Below are positions 1 to 7,953 of a stretch of 64,000 nucleotides of DNA, piece by piece (positions within the stretch are counted from its first letter, which is position 1; the number at the start of each line of letters is the position of its first letter). Under the pieces are notes generated by a model. That model did no database searches. It saw only the letters and a program-made list of their open reading frames with translations, and was not told where the DNA came from. A program made the translations under genes and the position numbers. The DNA comes from Bacteroidota bacterium (lineage in GTDB: Bacteria > Bacteroidota > Ignavibacteria > Kryptoniales > JAKASW01), in NCBI GenBank assembly GCA_021825585.1, contig JAKAGT010000021.1, positions 37,931 through 101,930 of the forward strand, given 5' to 3'.

Positions 1-594
1 ACGGATCAACTCCCAATCCCAGTCCCTCACTTTTGGATCGGTTAGCCCCGTGGTAGATGCTATAGTAAATTCAGACTTTTTCTGTCCGGTCAGCATGAAA
101 TTCAGGAAGTCCGGCATCAGCAGCATCCTGTCGGCCGCGTTGAGAAAGTCGGGGCTGTTTCTCATCTCGGCCATGAGCTGGAAGACAGTATTGATCTGAG
201 CGAACTGGGTACCAGACCGGCCATACATTTTTTCTTTGGCAACAATCCTGAAGGCCCGTTCCATCATGCCGTCGGTCCGATCGTCGCGGTAATGGTACGG
301 AGTCCCTAACACGTGGCCGTCCTTATCGACGAGGACATAGTCTACACCCCACGTATCGATCCCGATTGCGTTAAATGAAGGACCGAAAGTATTTCGGGCC
401 TTTCTCAAGCCCTCGACGATCTCATCAAAGATCGCCTGTACGTCCCAGTGAAATCCGGTCTCATTTCTCAGGTTGTGCGTGGTAAACCTGTGTACCTCGT
501 CGAGGGCGATCTTACCGTCGACCAACGCTGCGACGACACAGCGGCCGCTTTCCGCACCCAGATCGAAACCGATAAATCGCTTTTCCCCGCTCAT
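1..594 (-). CDS. rhaB: Rhamnulokinase, FGGY family (N-terminal part, runs off the window)
   Basis: Translating the minus strand from the ATG at 594 gives an open frame to the window edge (198 codons). It begins MSGEKRFIGFDLGAESGRC, the phosphate-1 loop of FGGY sugar kinases, and continues with GIDTWGVDYVLVDKDG and YHYRDDRTDGMM, which match rhamnulokinases. The enzyme would phosphorylate L-rhamnulose to L-rhamnulose 1-phosphate in the cytoplasm. It starts 15 bp after the stop of the aldolase/dehydrogenase fusion that uses its product, so the two form an operon. The C-terminal half is outside the window. FGGY specificity is hard to read from sequence alone, so the rhamnulose call leans on the neighbour. 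Confidence 0.85.
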   Translation of the reverse strand, partial: MSGEKRFIGFDLGAESGRCVVAALVDGKIALDEVHRFTTHNLRNETGFHWDVQAIFDEIVEGLRKARNTFGPSFNAIGIDTWGVDYVLVDKDGHVLGTPYHYRDDRTDGMMERAFRIVAKEKMYGRSGTQFAQINTVFQLMAEMRNSPDFLNAADRMLLMPDFLNFMLTGQKKSEFTIASTTGLTDPKVRDWDWELIR

Positions 595-609
595 TTGATC
601 AGATTATGT

Positions 610-2730
610 TCATCTCACAAATGCAGCGGCAAGGCCACCGTCGACATTGAGCACGTTTCCGGTGGACTTGTTCAGGAGTCCGCTCACGAAGGCGAAACAT
701 GCGGCGGCAATGTCTTCCGGATTTATTATTTCATTCAACAGCGTACGCTTCGCATAGTACGCCGGCAGTTCTTCGACAGTGATTCCATATGCCTTCGCTC
801 GTCCCTGGGCCCAGTCGCCGCCCCAGATTTTGCTCCCGGCGATCACTGCGTCAGGATTCACGACGTTCACCCGTATTTTGTCTTTTCCAAGTTCTGCGGC
901 ATTCAGGCGGCTCAGGTGAAGCTGCGCAGCTTTCGCCGAACCATACGCCGCGTTGTTAGGTCCGCTGACAAGCGCGTTTTTGCTGACGATGTTGAGTACG
1001 TCGCCTCCGAAGCCCTGTTTCCGCATGATGTCAACGCCTTTCCGGGTAACGAGGAACTGCCCTTTTACAAGCACATCGTACAGAAGATTCCAATCCTTCT
1101 CGGTATGTTCCTCAAGCGGTTTCGAGATCGAAAGACCCGCGGAGTTGACAACAATGTCCACACCGCCGAATGCGAGCGCCGCCGCCTCAAATGCGCTCCT
1201 CACACTTTCACCATCGGTCACATCGACACCTGAAGCCGCGAAACCATCACGGCCATATGACTTCTCAAATTCTCTCACTGCGCCTTCCAGCCGAATTGGA
1301 TCGTTGTCGGTAATGATCACGCAAGCTCCTTCGTCGGCAAACTTCTCTGCAACCGCCTTCCCGATGCCGCCCGCGCTTCCCGTCACGAGTGCCACCCTTC
1401 CACTGAGGGGTTTCGGCTTTGGGCGCCGCGCAAGCTTGGCCTCTTCAAGAAGCCAGTATTCAATATTGAAAGCCTCCTGCCGCGGCAACGATGTGTACTC
1501 CGATATTGCCTCGGCCCCTCTCATTACGTTTATTGCATTTATGTAAAACTCCGCCGCCACTCTCGCAGTCTGTTTGTCCTTGGCAAACGTGAACATCCCG
1601 ATTCCGGGATAGAGAATCACAACCGGATTGGGATCCCGCATGGCAGGACTGTTATCACGTTTGCAGGTGTCATAATATTCCGCATACATTTTCCTGTATT
1701 GGTCGAACTGAGGCCCGATCTTGTTCCTGACAGAGTCTGAATTGCTCAGGTCTTCTTCACTCTTCAGGTTCAGCACAAGGGGACTGATCTTTGTCCGGAG
1801 AAAATGATCCGGACAGCTTGTCCCCATCGGCGCGAGCCTCGAAAGGTCCTTGGAATCGACGAATTCCAGAACCCGTTCGTCGTCCGTGAAATGTCCGATC
1901 ATTCTCACATAGGTAGAGCAATAGCCGCGAAGTACGGGAAAGAGTTCGGCGGCTTTTCTCAGTCGCTCGGTCTTAGGAAGAGGCTTAATACCGGCTCCGC
2001 CGAACATGGCTCGCTTCTTCGCTGCCTTGCCCTCTATAAAATCCGCACACTTCTCGATAACTTCGAGCGAGTTCACATAACAATCGTACGATGTTTCTCC
2101 CCACGTGAATAGTCCGTGCGAGGCGAGCATAATGCCGCGGATGCCCGGATTGTCGTCGACACATTTCCGGAGTTTCAGTCCCAGGTCGAAGCCGGGCCGC
2201 TGCCAATCCACCCAGCCCACTATCCCCTCGAACAACTCTTCGGTAATTTTCTTCCCGTCCCTGGCCGCCGCAATTGCAATTGCCGCGTCCGGGTGCAGGT
2301 GGTCTATATGCTTAAACGGCAGGAAGCCGTGGAGCGGCGTGTCGATAGACGGTGCCTTTGACTTCAGGTCGAAGATACAATGGTTGAACAGCCCGACCAT
2401 CTCATCTTCATGCTCGATACCACGGTAAATATTCTTGAGATTCCTCATCCGCTCGACATAGAGTGCGGCAAGCCCGCCCTTTGTCATCGTGCCAAGATCT
2501 CCCCCGGATCCCTTCACCCACATTACCTCGACTTCCTCTCCAGTGAGCGGGTCCTTCGCCATCGCCTTGCATGAAGTGTTGCCGCCGCCGTAGTTCGTAA
2601 GCCGGAGATCGGCACCCAAGAGATTGGACCGGTAAACCAGCAACGCGACTTCGTCTCCCGAAATCGCGGAGGCGTTTGCATCGTTCCACAAATAAGTGAC
2701 ATTCCTGAATTGTTTTGTTTCTAATGACAT
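610..2730 (-). CDS. rhaEW: Bifunctional rhamnulose-1-phosphate aldolase / lactaldehyde dehydrogenase
   Basis: 706 residues in two domains. Residues about 1-420 are a class II aldolase/adducin domain with the zinc-ligand motif HLHPDA and a second SHGLF histidine. Residues about 440-706 are a short-chain dehydrogenase with the nucleotide loop TGSAGGIGKA and the YxxxK pair in AAYGSAKAA. This is the fusion known from Bacillus YuxG/RhaEW: the aldolase cleaves L-rhamnulose 1-phosphate to DHAP and L-lactaldehyde, and the SDR oxidises lactaldehyde. The ATG at 2730 has a GAGG ribosome site about 8 bases upstream. The gene is first in an operon with rhaB and diverges from the AraC regulator at 2960. 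Confidence 0.9.
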   Translation of the reverse strand: MSLETKQFRNVTYLWNDANASAISGDEVALLVYRSNLLGADLRLTNYGGGNTSCKAMAKDPLTGEEVEVMWVKGSGGDLGTMTKGGLAALYVERMRNLKNIYRGIEHEDEMVGLFNHCIFDLKSKAPSIDTPLHGFLPFKHIDHLHPDAAIAIAAARDGKKITEELFEGIVGWVDWQRPGFDLGLKLRKCVDDNPGIRGIMLASHGLFTWGETSYDCYVNSLEVIEKCADFIEGKAAKKRAMFGGAGIKPLPKTERLRKAAELFPVLRGYCSTYVRMIGHFTDDERVLEFVDSKDLSRLAPMGTSCPDHFLRTKISPLVLNLKSEEDLSNSDSVRNKIGPQFDQYRKMYAEYYDTCKRDNSPAMRDPNPVVILYPGIGMFTFAKDKQTARVAAEFYINAINVMRGAEAISEYTSLPRQEAFNIEYWLLEEAKLARRPKPKPLSGRVALVTGSAGGIGKAVAEKFADEGACVIITDNDPIRLEGAVREFEKSYGRDGFAASGVDVTDGESVRSAFEAAALAFGGVDIVVNSAGLSISKPLEEHTEKDWNLLYDVLVKGQFLVTRKGVDIMRKQGFGGDVLNIVSKNALVSGPNNAAYGSAKAAQLHLSRLNAAELGKDKIRVNVVNPDAVIAGSKIWGGDWAQGRAKAYGITVEELPAYYAKRTLLNEIINPEDIAAACFAFVSGLLNKSTGNVLNVDGGLAAAFVR

Positions 2731-2831
2731 GATTGAAGCCTCATTATGAAATCTTTTCTTTCCTGCTCGGTCGTGAATATCTCCTTTGCTTCAATTGCAC
2801 AGCTATCAAAGAGGAGATTTTCTGAGTTATA

Positions 2832-2869
2832 CTATTTACACTAGTATCAAAGTGGAATAATGTAAATAG
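2832..2869. promoter_or_regulatory. Inverted repeat in the rha divergent promoter
   Basis: Perfect 9-bp arms CTATTTACA (2832-2840) and TGTAAATAG (2861-2869) with a 20-bp spacer, in the 229-bp gap between rhaEW and the AraC gene. The position and symmetry suggest an operator or activator site serving one or both promoters. Which protein binds it cannot be read from the sequence; the adjacent AraC protein is the obvious candidate. Confidence 0.5.
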
Positions 2870-2885
2870 ATATTATGCCCTAATC

Positions 2886-2917
2886 TTTGCAATATTTGAC
2901 ATTCGATTATTTGCAAA
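2886..2917. promoter_or_regulatory. Second imperfect inverted repeat upstream of araC-type gene
   Basis: TTTGCAATA (2886-2894) and TTATTTGCAAA (2907-2917) are near-complementary arms about 12 bp apart, 43 bp before the AraC start codon. This may be an autoregulatory site. The arms are AT-rich, so chance is possible. Confidence 0.3.
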
Positions 2918-2959
2918 ACTCGCAGTAATTTAACGGATGAACAGGGCAAACTGGATTTT

Positions 2960-3856
2960 ATGATACGAACAAACTACTCAGTGTTCGATTACCTGGCTGT
3001 CGGTGAGGTCGATAAGCTATGGGGGCTCTATGTGACTGGAAGCGGCAGTGCGGATATTCCACCGGGCACCTCATATCCGCCAGAAGTCCATCCCAAGAGC
3101 TATATGTTCGACTTCCAGCATGGCCGGGTGCTGTCCGAATACCAGATCGTTTTCATCTCCGGAGGAAAAGGCACCTTCGAATCGAAAGAGACCGGCACGC
3201 TGGAAGTAGAAGAAGGCACGGTCCTTCTTCTTTTCCCGGGAGTGTGGCACAGATACACGCCCGGCAAAGCCACCGGATGGAAGGAACATTGGGTCTCGTT
3301 CAACGGAACCCAGGCGGATATTTTCAGGGACAACGCGATACTACCGTTGGAACAGTCGGTCATCAGTATCGGACTCGACGAGACAACAATAGAATTATAT
3401 CAGCGTATACTCGAGTCCATCGAAAGCGAAAGAATTGGTTTCAAGGAAACAATCGCGGCGCTCACGTACCAATTGATCGCACGCATAAACGCCATAAGGA
3501 GGTCCAGACAATTCGGCGGCGAAGACACTAACTCGTTCGTCCAGAAGAGCAAGGCTTACATCAGGGACCACATCGACCAGCAGATCGATCTTGAGAGGCT
3601 GGCATCTGAGCTCGGCATAGGTTATTCGTGGTTCAGACGTATGTTCAAGCATCACACCGGTCTCGCGCCGAACCAATACGTCGTTCAGCTTAAGCTAAAC
3701 AAGGCAAAAGACCTCCTTGTAAACACCGCACTCCCCCTCAAGCAGATATCGACGATGCTCGGGTTTGAATCACAATTTTACTTCTCAAAATTCTTCCGGA
3801 ATAAGACCGGCGTACCGCCGACCAGATGGAGATCGCGATCGAGGACGAGACCTTGA
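2960..3856 (+). CDS. AraC-family transcriptional regulator
   Basis: 298 residues. The N-terminal half (about 30-165) is a cupin-like sugar-binding domain with VFISGGKGTFESKE, VLLLFPGVWHRYTP and the WVSFNG block. The C-terminal 100 residues carry two helix-turn-helix units (LASELGIGYSWFRRMFKHHTG and the ISTMLGFESQFYFSKFFRNKTGVPP block), the standard AraC/XylS DNA-binding domain. It is divergent from rhaEW, as RhaS/RhaR-type activators often are, so it probably senses rhamnose or a related sugar and controls the rha operon. The DhnA-type aldolase lies 126 bp downstream on the same strand. Confidence 0.9.
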   Translation: MIRTNYSVFDYLAVGEVDKLWGLYVTGSGSADIPPGTSYPPEVHPKSYMFDFQHGRVLSEYQIVFISGGKGTFESKETGTLEVEEGTVLLLFPGVWHRYTPGKATGWKEHWVSFNGTQADIFRDNAILPLEQSVISIGLDETTIELYQRILESIESERIGFKETIAALTYQLIARINAIRRSRQFGGEDTNSFVQKSKAYIRDHIDQQIDLERLASELGIGYSWFRRMFKHHTGLAPNQYVVQLKLNKAKDLLVNTALPLKQISTMLGFESQFYFSKFFRNKTGVPPTRWRSRSRTRP

Positions 3857-3886
3857 TACCGCCGCGCCGCCTTCCTGTGCAAGGCA

Positions 3887-3904
3887 TGTTTCAATCATGA
3901 AACA
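3887..3904. other. Short palindrome between AraC gene and aldolase
   Basis: TGTTTCA (3887-3893) and TGAAACA (3898-3904) form a 7-bp hairpin with a 4-base loop, 30 bp after the AraC stop. It has no T-run, so it could equally be a weak terminator or an operator for the downstream aldolase. Confidence 0.3.
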
Positions 3905-3982
3905 CCATTTAAGTAATGCCATGATGGTGGTGACATAAACAATCCATTGCCGTATATTTACCGAAAAAAGGAAATTAATGCC

Positions 3983-4813
3983 ATGTCAATTCTTCCAAGG
4001 ATGAACCGGCTCTTTCAGCCGGATAACAAGTGCTTCGATGTGGCGATAGACCATGGGTTCTTCAATGAGCTGTCGTTCCTTTCGGGCATAGAAAACATGA
4101 AGAAGGCGATCGAGACCATCGTGGAGGCAAATCCGGACGCGATCCAGCTCAGCCCGGGACAGTCCCATATTCTCCAGGAAATCAAGGGAAAGAGAAAGCC
4201 TTCGCTCGTATTCAGGACAGACGTCGCAAACGTTTACGGCACAAAGCTACCCCGGCATCTGTTCAGCCAGCTGGTGGAACACCCGGTCGAACAGGCGATT
4301 CAGATGGATGCTTCGTGCGTGGTCGCAAACATATTTCTCATGCCTGACCAGCCGGAGGTGTACCATGACTGCATAAGGAACATCGCGCTATTGAAACCGG
4401 AGTGCGAGCGGTACGGGATGCCGCTTATGGTGGAGCCCCTGGTCATGCAGGCCAACGACAAGAAGGGCGGCTACATGGTCGATGGAGATCTGAACAAGAT
4501 CGTCCCTCTCGTCCGTCAGGCAGTTGAACTCGGGGCCGACATTATAAAGGCTGATCCGTCCGACGATGTATCCCAATATCACAAGGTTATCGAGGCCGCA
4601 TCCGGCAAGCCGGTACTGGTCCGCGGAGGAGGACGTGCAGCGGACGAGGAGATCCTCGCACGGACCTATGCCATCATGCAGGAAGGAGCTTCAGGAATCG
4701 TCTACGGGAGAAATGTCATTCAGCACCCGACGCCTCGAAAGATGACCGAAGCGTTCATGGCAATCGTGCACGACGGCGCTGACGTCAAGAAGGCGATGTC
4801 GATTCTTAAGTGA
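3983..4813 (+). CDS. DhnA/LsrF-type class I aldolase
   Basis: 276 residues from the ATG at 3983, chosen over an upstream in-frame ATG (3947) because AAGGAAA lies 8 bases before it and homology starts there. The fold is a DeoC/FbaB-type TIM barrel: FDVAIDHGFF at the N-terminus, the Schiff-base lysine region ADIIKADPSDD, and the phosphate-binding VLVRGGGRA and GIVYGRNVIQH. This family includes class I fructose-bisphosphate aldolases, LsrF and sugar-phosphate aldolases. It may share the rhamnose regulator, but rhamnulose-1-phosphate is already cleaved by rhaEW, so its substrate is open. It is only distantly like the aldolases at 7954 and 60243. Confidence 0.8.
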   Translation: MSILPRMNRLFQPDNKCFDVAIDHGFFNELSFLSGIENMKKAIETIVEANPDAIQLSPGQSHILQEIKGKRKPSLVFRTDVANVYGTKLPRHLFSQLVEHPVEQAIQMDASCVVANIFLMPDQPEVYHDCIRNIALLKPECERYGMPLMVEPLVMQANDKKGGYMVDGDLNKIVPLVRQAVELGADIIKADPSDDVSQYHKVIEAASGKPVLVRGGGRAADEEILARTYAIMQEGASGIVYGRNVIQHPTPRKMTEAFMAIVHDGADVKKAMSILK

Positions 4814-4944
4814 TTTGGCGAGGGGGACTGCAGAAGAGAACCAAGCAGGATGTCAAAGGGTGGGATGGAAGTCAGAACAGGCTCTTTCGAGCTTTTCTAA
4901 GCCAAAAGGATATTCTAGCGGAGTGAGAAAACGCTATTGCGAAT

Positions 4945-4970
4945 GAGGGGCCGGGAGTAGTCCGGCCTCA
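4945..4970 (+). terminator. Possible stem-loop after the aldolase
   Basis: GAGGGGCCGG and CCGGCCTC form an imperfect GC-rich stem about 130 bp after the aldolase stop, between convergent genes. There is no T-tract, so it is a weak terminator candidate. Confidence 0.25.
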
Positions 4971-5063
4971 CTCGTTCGCGGCGCATCTCAGGGGAATCAT
5001 GAGCCGGCTCAACTCCTTGGAGCGGGCGAAAAGGATCGGGGTGTTGGACCAACAGAACACGTA

Positions 5064-6146
5064 TTAGAAGGGAGAAGGCACATTGAGCTGGTATGCTAAC
5101 GAGGCGAGTTCATTGACAACCGAACTGTCCAGCGGAATTCCGTCTTTCATTCTCTTCTGCCTCGTCAATTCCTTCCGCTCTCCAGGAATATATATTTCTT
5201 CTACTCCGGGTCTCTTTTTGGTCGACTTGAGGTCCTTCACCATCGCTTGAACTCTATTGAGAAATTCAACCTTCGGCATAAAAGCATCGACGTTTATCGC
5301 TATCAGCATGTGACCGGCGTCGGCCCGATGCTCCAGGTCCTTGTACATCGAATTCACCCCCTTGCCGAAACCGCCGCCGGTGAGTACTCCGGACAGGATG
5401 TCGACCATCATCGCGAGCGCATACCCTTTCGGGCCGGCCATTGTCAGGACGGAACCATCAAGGGCCTTTTGCGCGTCGGTCGTCGGATTGCCATCAGGGT
5501 CAAGCGCCCAGTCCGAAGGGATCGGAGTCCCGGCTCTTGCCGCCGCAACAATTTTGCCTCTGGCGACTATGCTCGTGGAGGTGTCGATTACTATCGGGAC
5601 ATGTGTGCCTGACGGGACAGCAATTGCTATAGGATTTGTGCCGAAATACGCCTCGTAACTCCCCCACGCCGGCAGTGCGGGCTCCGCATTCGTGAATGCC
5701 ATCCCTATGAATCCCTGACGGGCAACGATCGAGCAGTAATAACCGGCGGCCCCGAAATGTTGACTGTGGATGACCCCTGCGACTCCTGCTCCAAACTCCT
5801 TCGCAAGCTTCAGCACCTCATGCGCTGCCTTAACTCCGGCGACCTGCCCCAGGCCGTTGTCGGCATCCAGGACTCCGACGGCAGGAAGTCTCTTCTCGAA
5901 TCTCATTCTTGCATTAGGGTTTATCAACCCGAGGGAGATCCTTTTCAAATAAATTGGCAGGCGTGACACCCCATGCGTGTCTATACCGTTGAGGTTAGCG
6001 TCGACCAGGCTCTCGGCGAGGATTACCGCATCATCATGGCTTACGCCGGATTTCTCGGCAAGATTACTTACAAACCGAGTTAGTTCACATGCTTCTATTG
6101 ACACAGCAGCAGGACCTTCTTCGTGAGTTGTTTTCATCGCGCTCAT
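5064..6146 (-). CDS. Ldh_2 (malate/L-lactate/sulfolactate dehydrogenase family), copy A
   Basis: 360 residues of the Ldh_2 NAD(P)-dependent 2-hydroxyacid dehydrogenase family. Visible hallmarks are the catalytic-histidine region GIDTHGVSRLPIY, HFGAAGYY, GTNPIAIAVP and GPKGYALAMMVDILSG. Family members include malate, ureidoglycolate, 2,3-diketogulonate and (R)-sulfolactate (ComC) dehydrogenases. It is last in a module with the small and large UxaA/SuyAB-like subunits, 118 bp after the large subunit. A co-linear paralogue lies at 34325-35407. No clear ribosome site precedes the ATG at 6146; the internal ATG three codons on is an alternative. The substrate is not determined. Confidence 0.85.
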   Translation of the reverse strand: MSAMKTTHEEGPAAVSIEACELTRFVSNLAEKSGVSHDDAVILAESLVDANLNGIDTHGVSRLPIYLKRISLGLINPNARMRFEKRLPAVGVLDADNGLGQVAGVKAAHEVLKLAKEFGAGVAGVIHSQHFGAAGYYCSIVARQGFIGMAFTNAEPALPAWGSYEAYFGTNPIAIAVPSGTHVPIVIDTSTSIVARGKIVAAARAGTPIPSDWALDPDGNPTTDAQKALDGSVLTMAGPKGYALAMMVDILSGVLTGGGFGKGVNSMYKDLEHRADAGHMLIAINVDAFMPKVEFLNRVQAMVKDLKSTKKRPGVEEIYIPGERKELTRQKRMKDGIPLDSSVVNELASLAYQLNVPSPF

Positions 6147-6276
6147 TCTATCAATAGTTTGGTTTTACGGACAAGCATCCCTAAGATATTTTAACCACAT
6201 AGACACATTAGAGCACATAGGAACTTACAACTATGTTTCCTATGTGCCTATGTGTTTTATTTTTTCACGCGCTCCG
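6131..6276. repeat. 146-bp near-identical intergenic block, copy A (with hairpin)
   Basis: This block matches 35392-35537 with only three mismatches (6157, 6171, 6261). It covers the last few codons of the large-subunit gene, the whole 118-bp gap and the first five codons of Ldh_2. Outside it the two copies diverge sharply. It contains an imperfect palindrome, AACCACATAGACACATTAG onward (from 6193) against TTTCCTATGTGCCTATGTG onward (to 6258), able to form a hairpin in the operon mRNA. Confidence 0.9.
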
Positions 6277-7422
6277 ATAAAGCTTCGTCAGGACGAATTC
6301 TTTGTGCCTCAGGACTTCCGCCGATGTCAACCGGCCGGAGAGCGTTTTAATCAACATACCCATCGTGGCGTCTGCCGCCTGGTCGAGCGTCTGTTCAAGC
6401 GTCAGAATCTTCTCCAGCGGGACATCTATATGTTCCGACATTGTCGAAACCGTGTTCGGGTTCGCTGACATCTTGATCACCGGTATGACGGGGTTCCCGA
6501 CAATATTGCCCTGCCCTGTAGTGAACAGGTGCGTTACGGACCCGCCGGCGGCGAACAGCGTCACAGCTTCTGCCGCGGCAGAGGATGTATCCATGAAATA
6601 CAGTCCTTTTCCCTTCGGCGCCTCCGCCGGGTTCAGAACGCCGTCGACCTTCGCCCGGCCGATTTTCTGTATGTTCCCCAACGCCTTTTCCTCTATAGTA
6701 GTCAGGCCGCCGGCGATGTTTCCCTGCGTAGGCTGCGAACCAAGCAGGTCGGCACCCTGGGATTCGATGAATTCGTTGTAATCGTTGAACACTTTCATGA
6801 ATTTCTTCTTCAGCTCAGGGGTTCTCATCCTGTCTGCCACTATCTGCTCGCCGCCGGTAAGCTCCGAAGTCTCTCCGAACAGCATCGTAGCTCCTTCCGC
6901 CACCAGTCTTTCAACTACCCTTCCTACAGTCGGATTGGAGGCCAACCCCGACGTCGTGTCGGATTCTCCGCACTTCGTGCTGACGATTACTTCGGACAGA
7001 TCTATCTCTTCTCTCCGCATTTCTGAAGCTTCCTGCACGAGTCTCTTAGCGGCCCGGGAGGCACGCTCTATGGTCTTGAGGTCACCCGATTTTTCTATTG
7101 AAAAAGCCTCGACCGATTTCCCGGTCTTTGCAATCCCTTCGGCAATCTTATCGGTCCATTTCGGCTCGATACCTATGACTACTGCCGAAGCTATGTTCGC
7201 GTTGCAGCCGGTACCAATCACAGTGTCAAAGAAAAGTTCGAGATCGGCTCCGAATTGCAGTCTGCCGTATGGATGCGCGAGCGGCAGCGTTCCGCTGATC
7301 AGCGACACTACCCCTTCGACGGCTGCATTCGACAGATCATCGACAGGTATGATTGCCACATGATTCCTTGCACCCACCGCCCCGTTCTTCCGGCGGTATC
7401 CCATAAACTTATACTTTCCCAT
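6265..7422 (-). CDS. UxaA/SuyB-like dehydratase or sulfo-lyase large subunit, copy A
   Basis: 385 residues, the size of the large (C-terminal) half of altronate dehydratase-type enzymes. It starts MGKYKFMGYRRKNGAVGARN. It carries [17 protein letters not shown] where UxaA has a CGGSD-type motif, [12 protein letters not shown], and a C-terminal [17 protein letters not shown]. The combination with a separate SAF-domain small subunit and an Ldh_2 dehydrogenase recalls suyAB-comC of (R)-sulfolactate degradation; sugar-acid dehydration is the alternative. It overlaps the small subunit by 14 bp because that gene has lost its original stop. It should act as a soluble two-subunit enzyme in the cytoplasm. 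Confidence 0.75.
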   Translation of the reverse strand: MGKYKFMGYRRKNGAVGARNHVAIIPVDDLSNAAVEGVVSLISGTLPLAHPYGRLQFGADLELFFDTVIGTGCNANIASAVVIGIEPKWTDKIAEGIAKTGKSVEAFSIEKSGDLKTIERASRAAKRLVQEASEMRREEIDLSEVIVSTKCGESDTTSGLASNPTVGRVVERLVAEGATMLFGETSELTGGEQIVADRMRTPELKKKFMKVFNDYNEFIESQGADLLGSQPTQGNIAGGLTTIEEKALGNIQKIGRAKVDGVLNPAEAPKGKGLYFMDTSSAAAEAVTLFAAGGSVTHLFTTGQGNIVGNPVIPVIKMSANPNTVSTMSEHIDVPLEKILTLEQTLDQAADATMGMLIKTLSGRLTSAEVLRHKEFVLTKLYRSA

Positions 7423-7705
7423 GTTGCCACCTATTGCTCTTTATGTTGTGAACATGCACATGTTGGCCGGCTGTTATCTGCTTTTCGGCGCGACCGATAA
7501 CAACACCATACTTGATTACACTGTCGCCCTGTTTCACGGCGGCTATGGCGACTTTATGACCCAGTGGGATCGCCTCCTTCGCATCAAGAGTAATTTGTTT
7601 CCCATCCTCAAGACAGGAGCCCGTGATTTTCTCACCGGCCTTAATCTCCACGACAGCGACCCCGACATTGTCCTTCTTGTCGTGGAATAGAAACTGTGGT
7701 CTCAT
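7409..7705 (-). CDS. SAF-domain small subunit of UxaA/SuyA type, copy A
   Basis: 98 residues from the ATG at 7705, preceded by AAAGGGAAA; an upstream in-frame ATG (7783) is rejected because homology to the copy at 36686 starts at MRPQFLFHDKKDN. The SAF domain is recognisable by [27 protein letters not shown] and AGQHVHVHNIKSNRW. In altronate dehydratase this domain is fused to the large subunit; in sulfolactate sulfo-lyase it is a separate subunit (SuyA), as here. The copy at 36686 stops right after SDRW, whereas here TAA has become CAA and the protein runs five residues further, into the large-subunit start. Confidence 0.8.
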   Translation of the reverse strand: MRPQFLFHDKKDNVGVAVVEIKAGEKITGSCLEDGKQITLDAKEAIPLGHKVAIAAVKQGDSVIKYGVVIGRAEKQITAGQHVHVHNIKSNRWQHGKV

Positions 7706-7792
7706 TTGATTTCCCTTTGTTTGTTGAATTATATGTCTTGTTTTATAGCGACCCTTACCTGACTTTCCAACTAGGATATCCAATAACTTGCA

Positions 7793-7808
7793 GGGAAAAT
7801 ATTTTCCC
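7793..7808. promoter_or_regulatory. Perfect 16-bp palindrome before module A
   Basis: GGGAAAAT followed directly by ATTTTCCC, 88 bp upstream of the small-subunit start, in the 248-bp gap after the aldolase gene. It could be an operator for an internal promoter of module A. No copy precedes module B. Confidence 0.4.
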
Positions 7809-7953
7809 GCACGTTGTCCATGAATTATGCAAGCAGTTGCCCCCCACCATCTGTAGAGAATAGAGTGATGGAAATATCCCCAAATCAGCCTTTAAGCATC
7901 AGAGCGGCGGTGTTTATCTGTACGCGACTATTAATCGCGAGTTTGACCGATTT

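Noticed and set aside
448..1233. Plus-strand open frame of 261 codons opposite rhaB and rhaEW
   Set aside because: It lies antisense to two well-supported enzymes, spans their junction and has no recognisable domain; it is a shadow of their codon usage.
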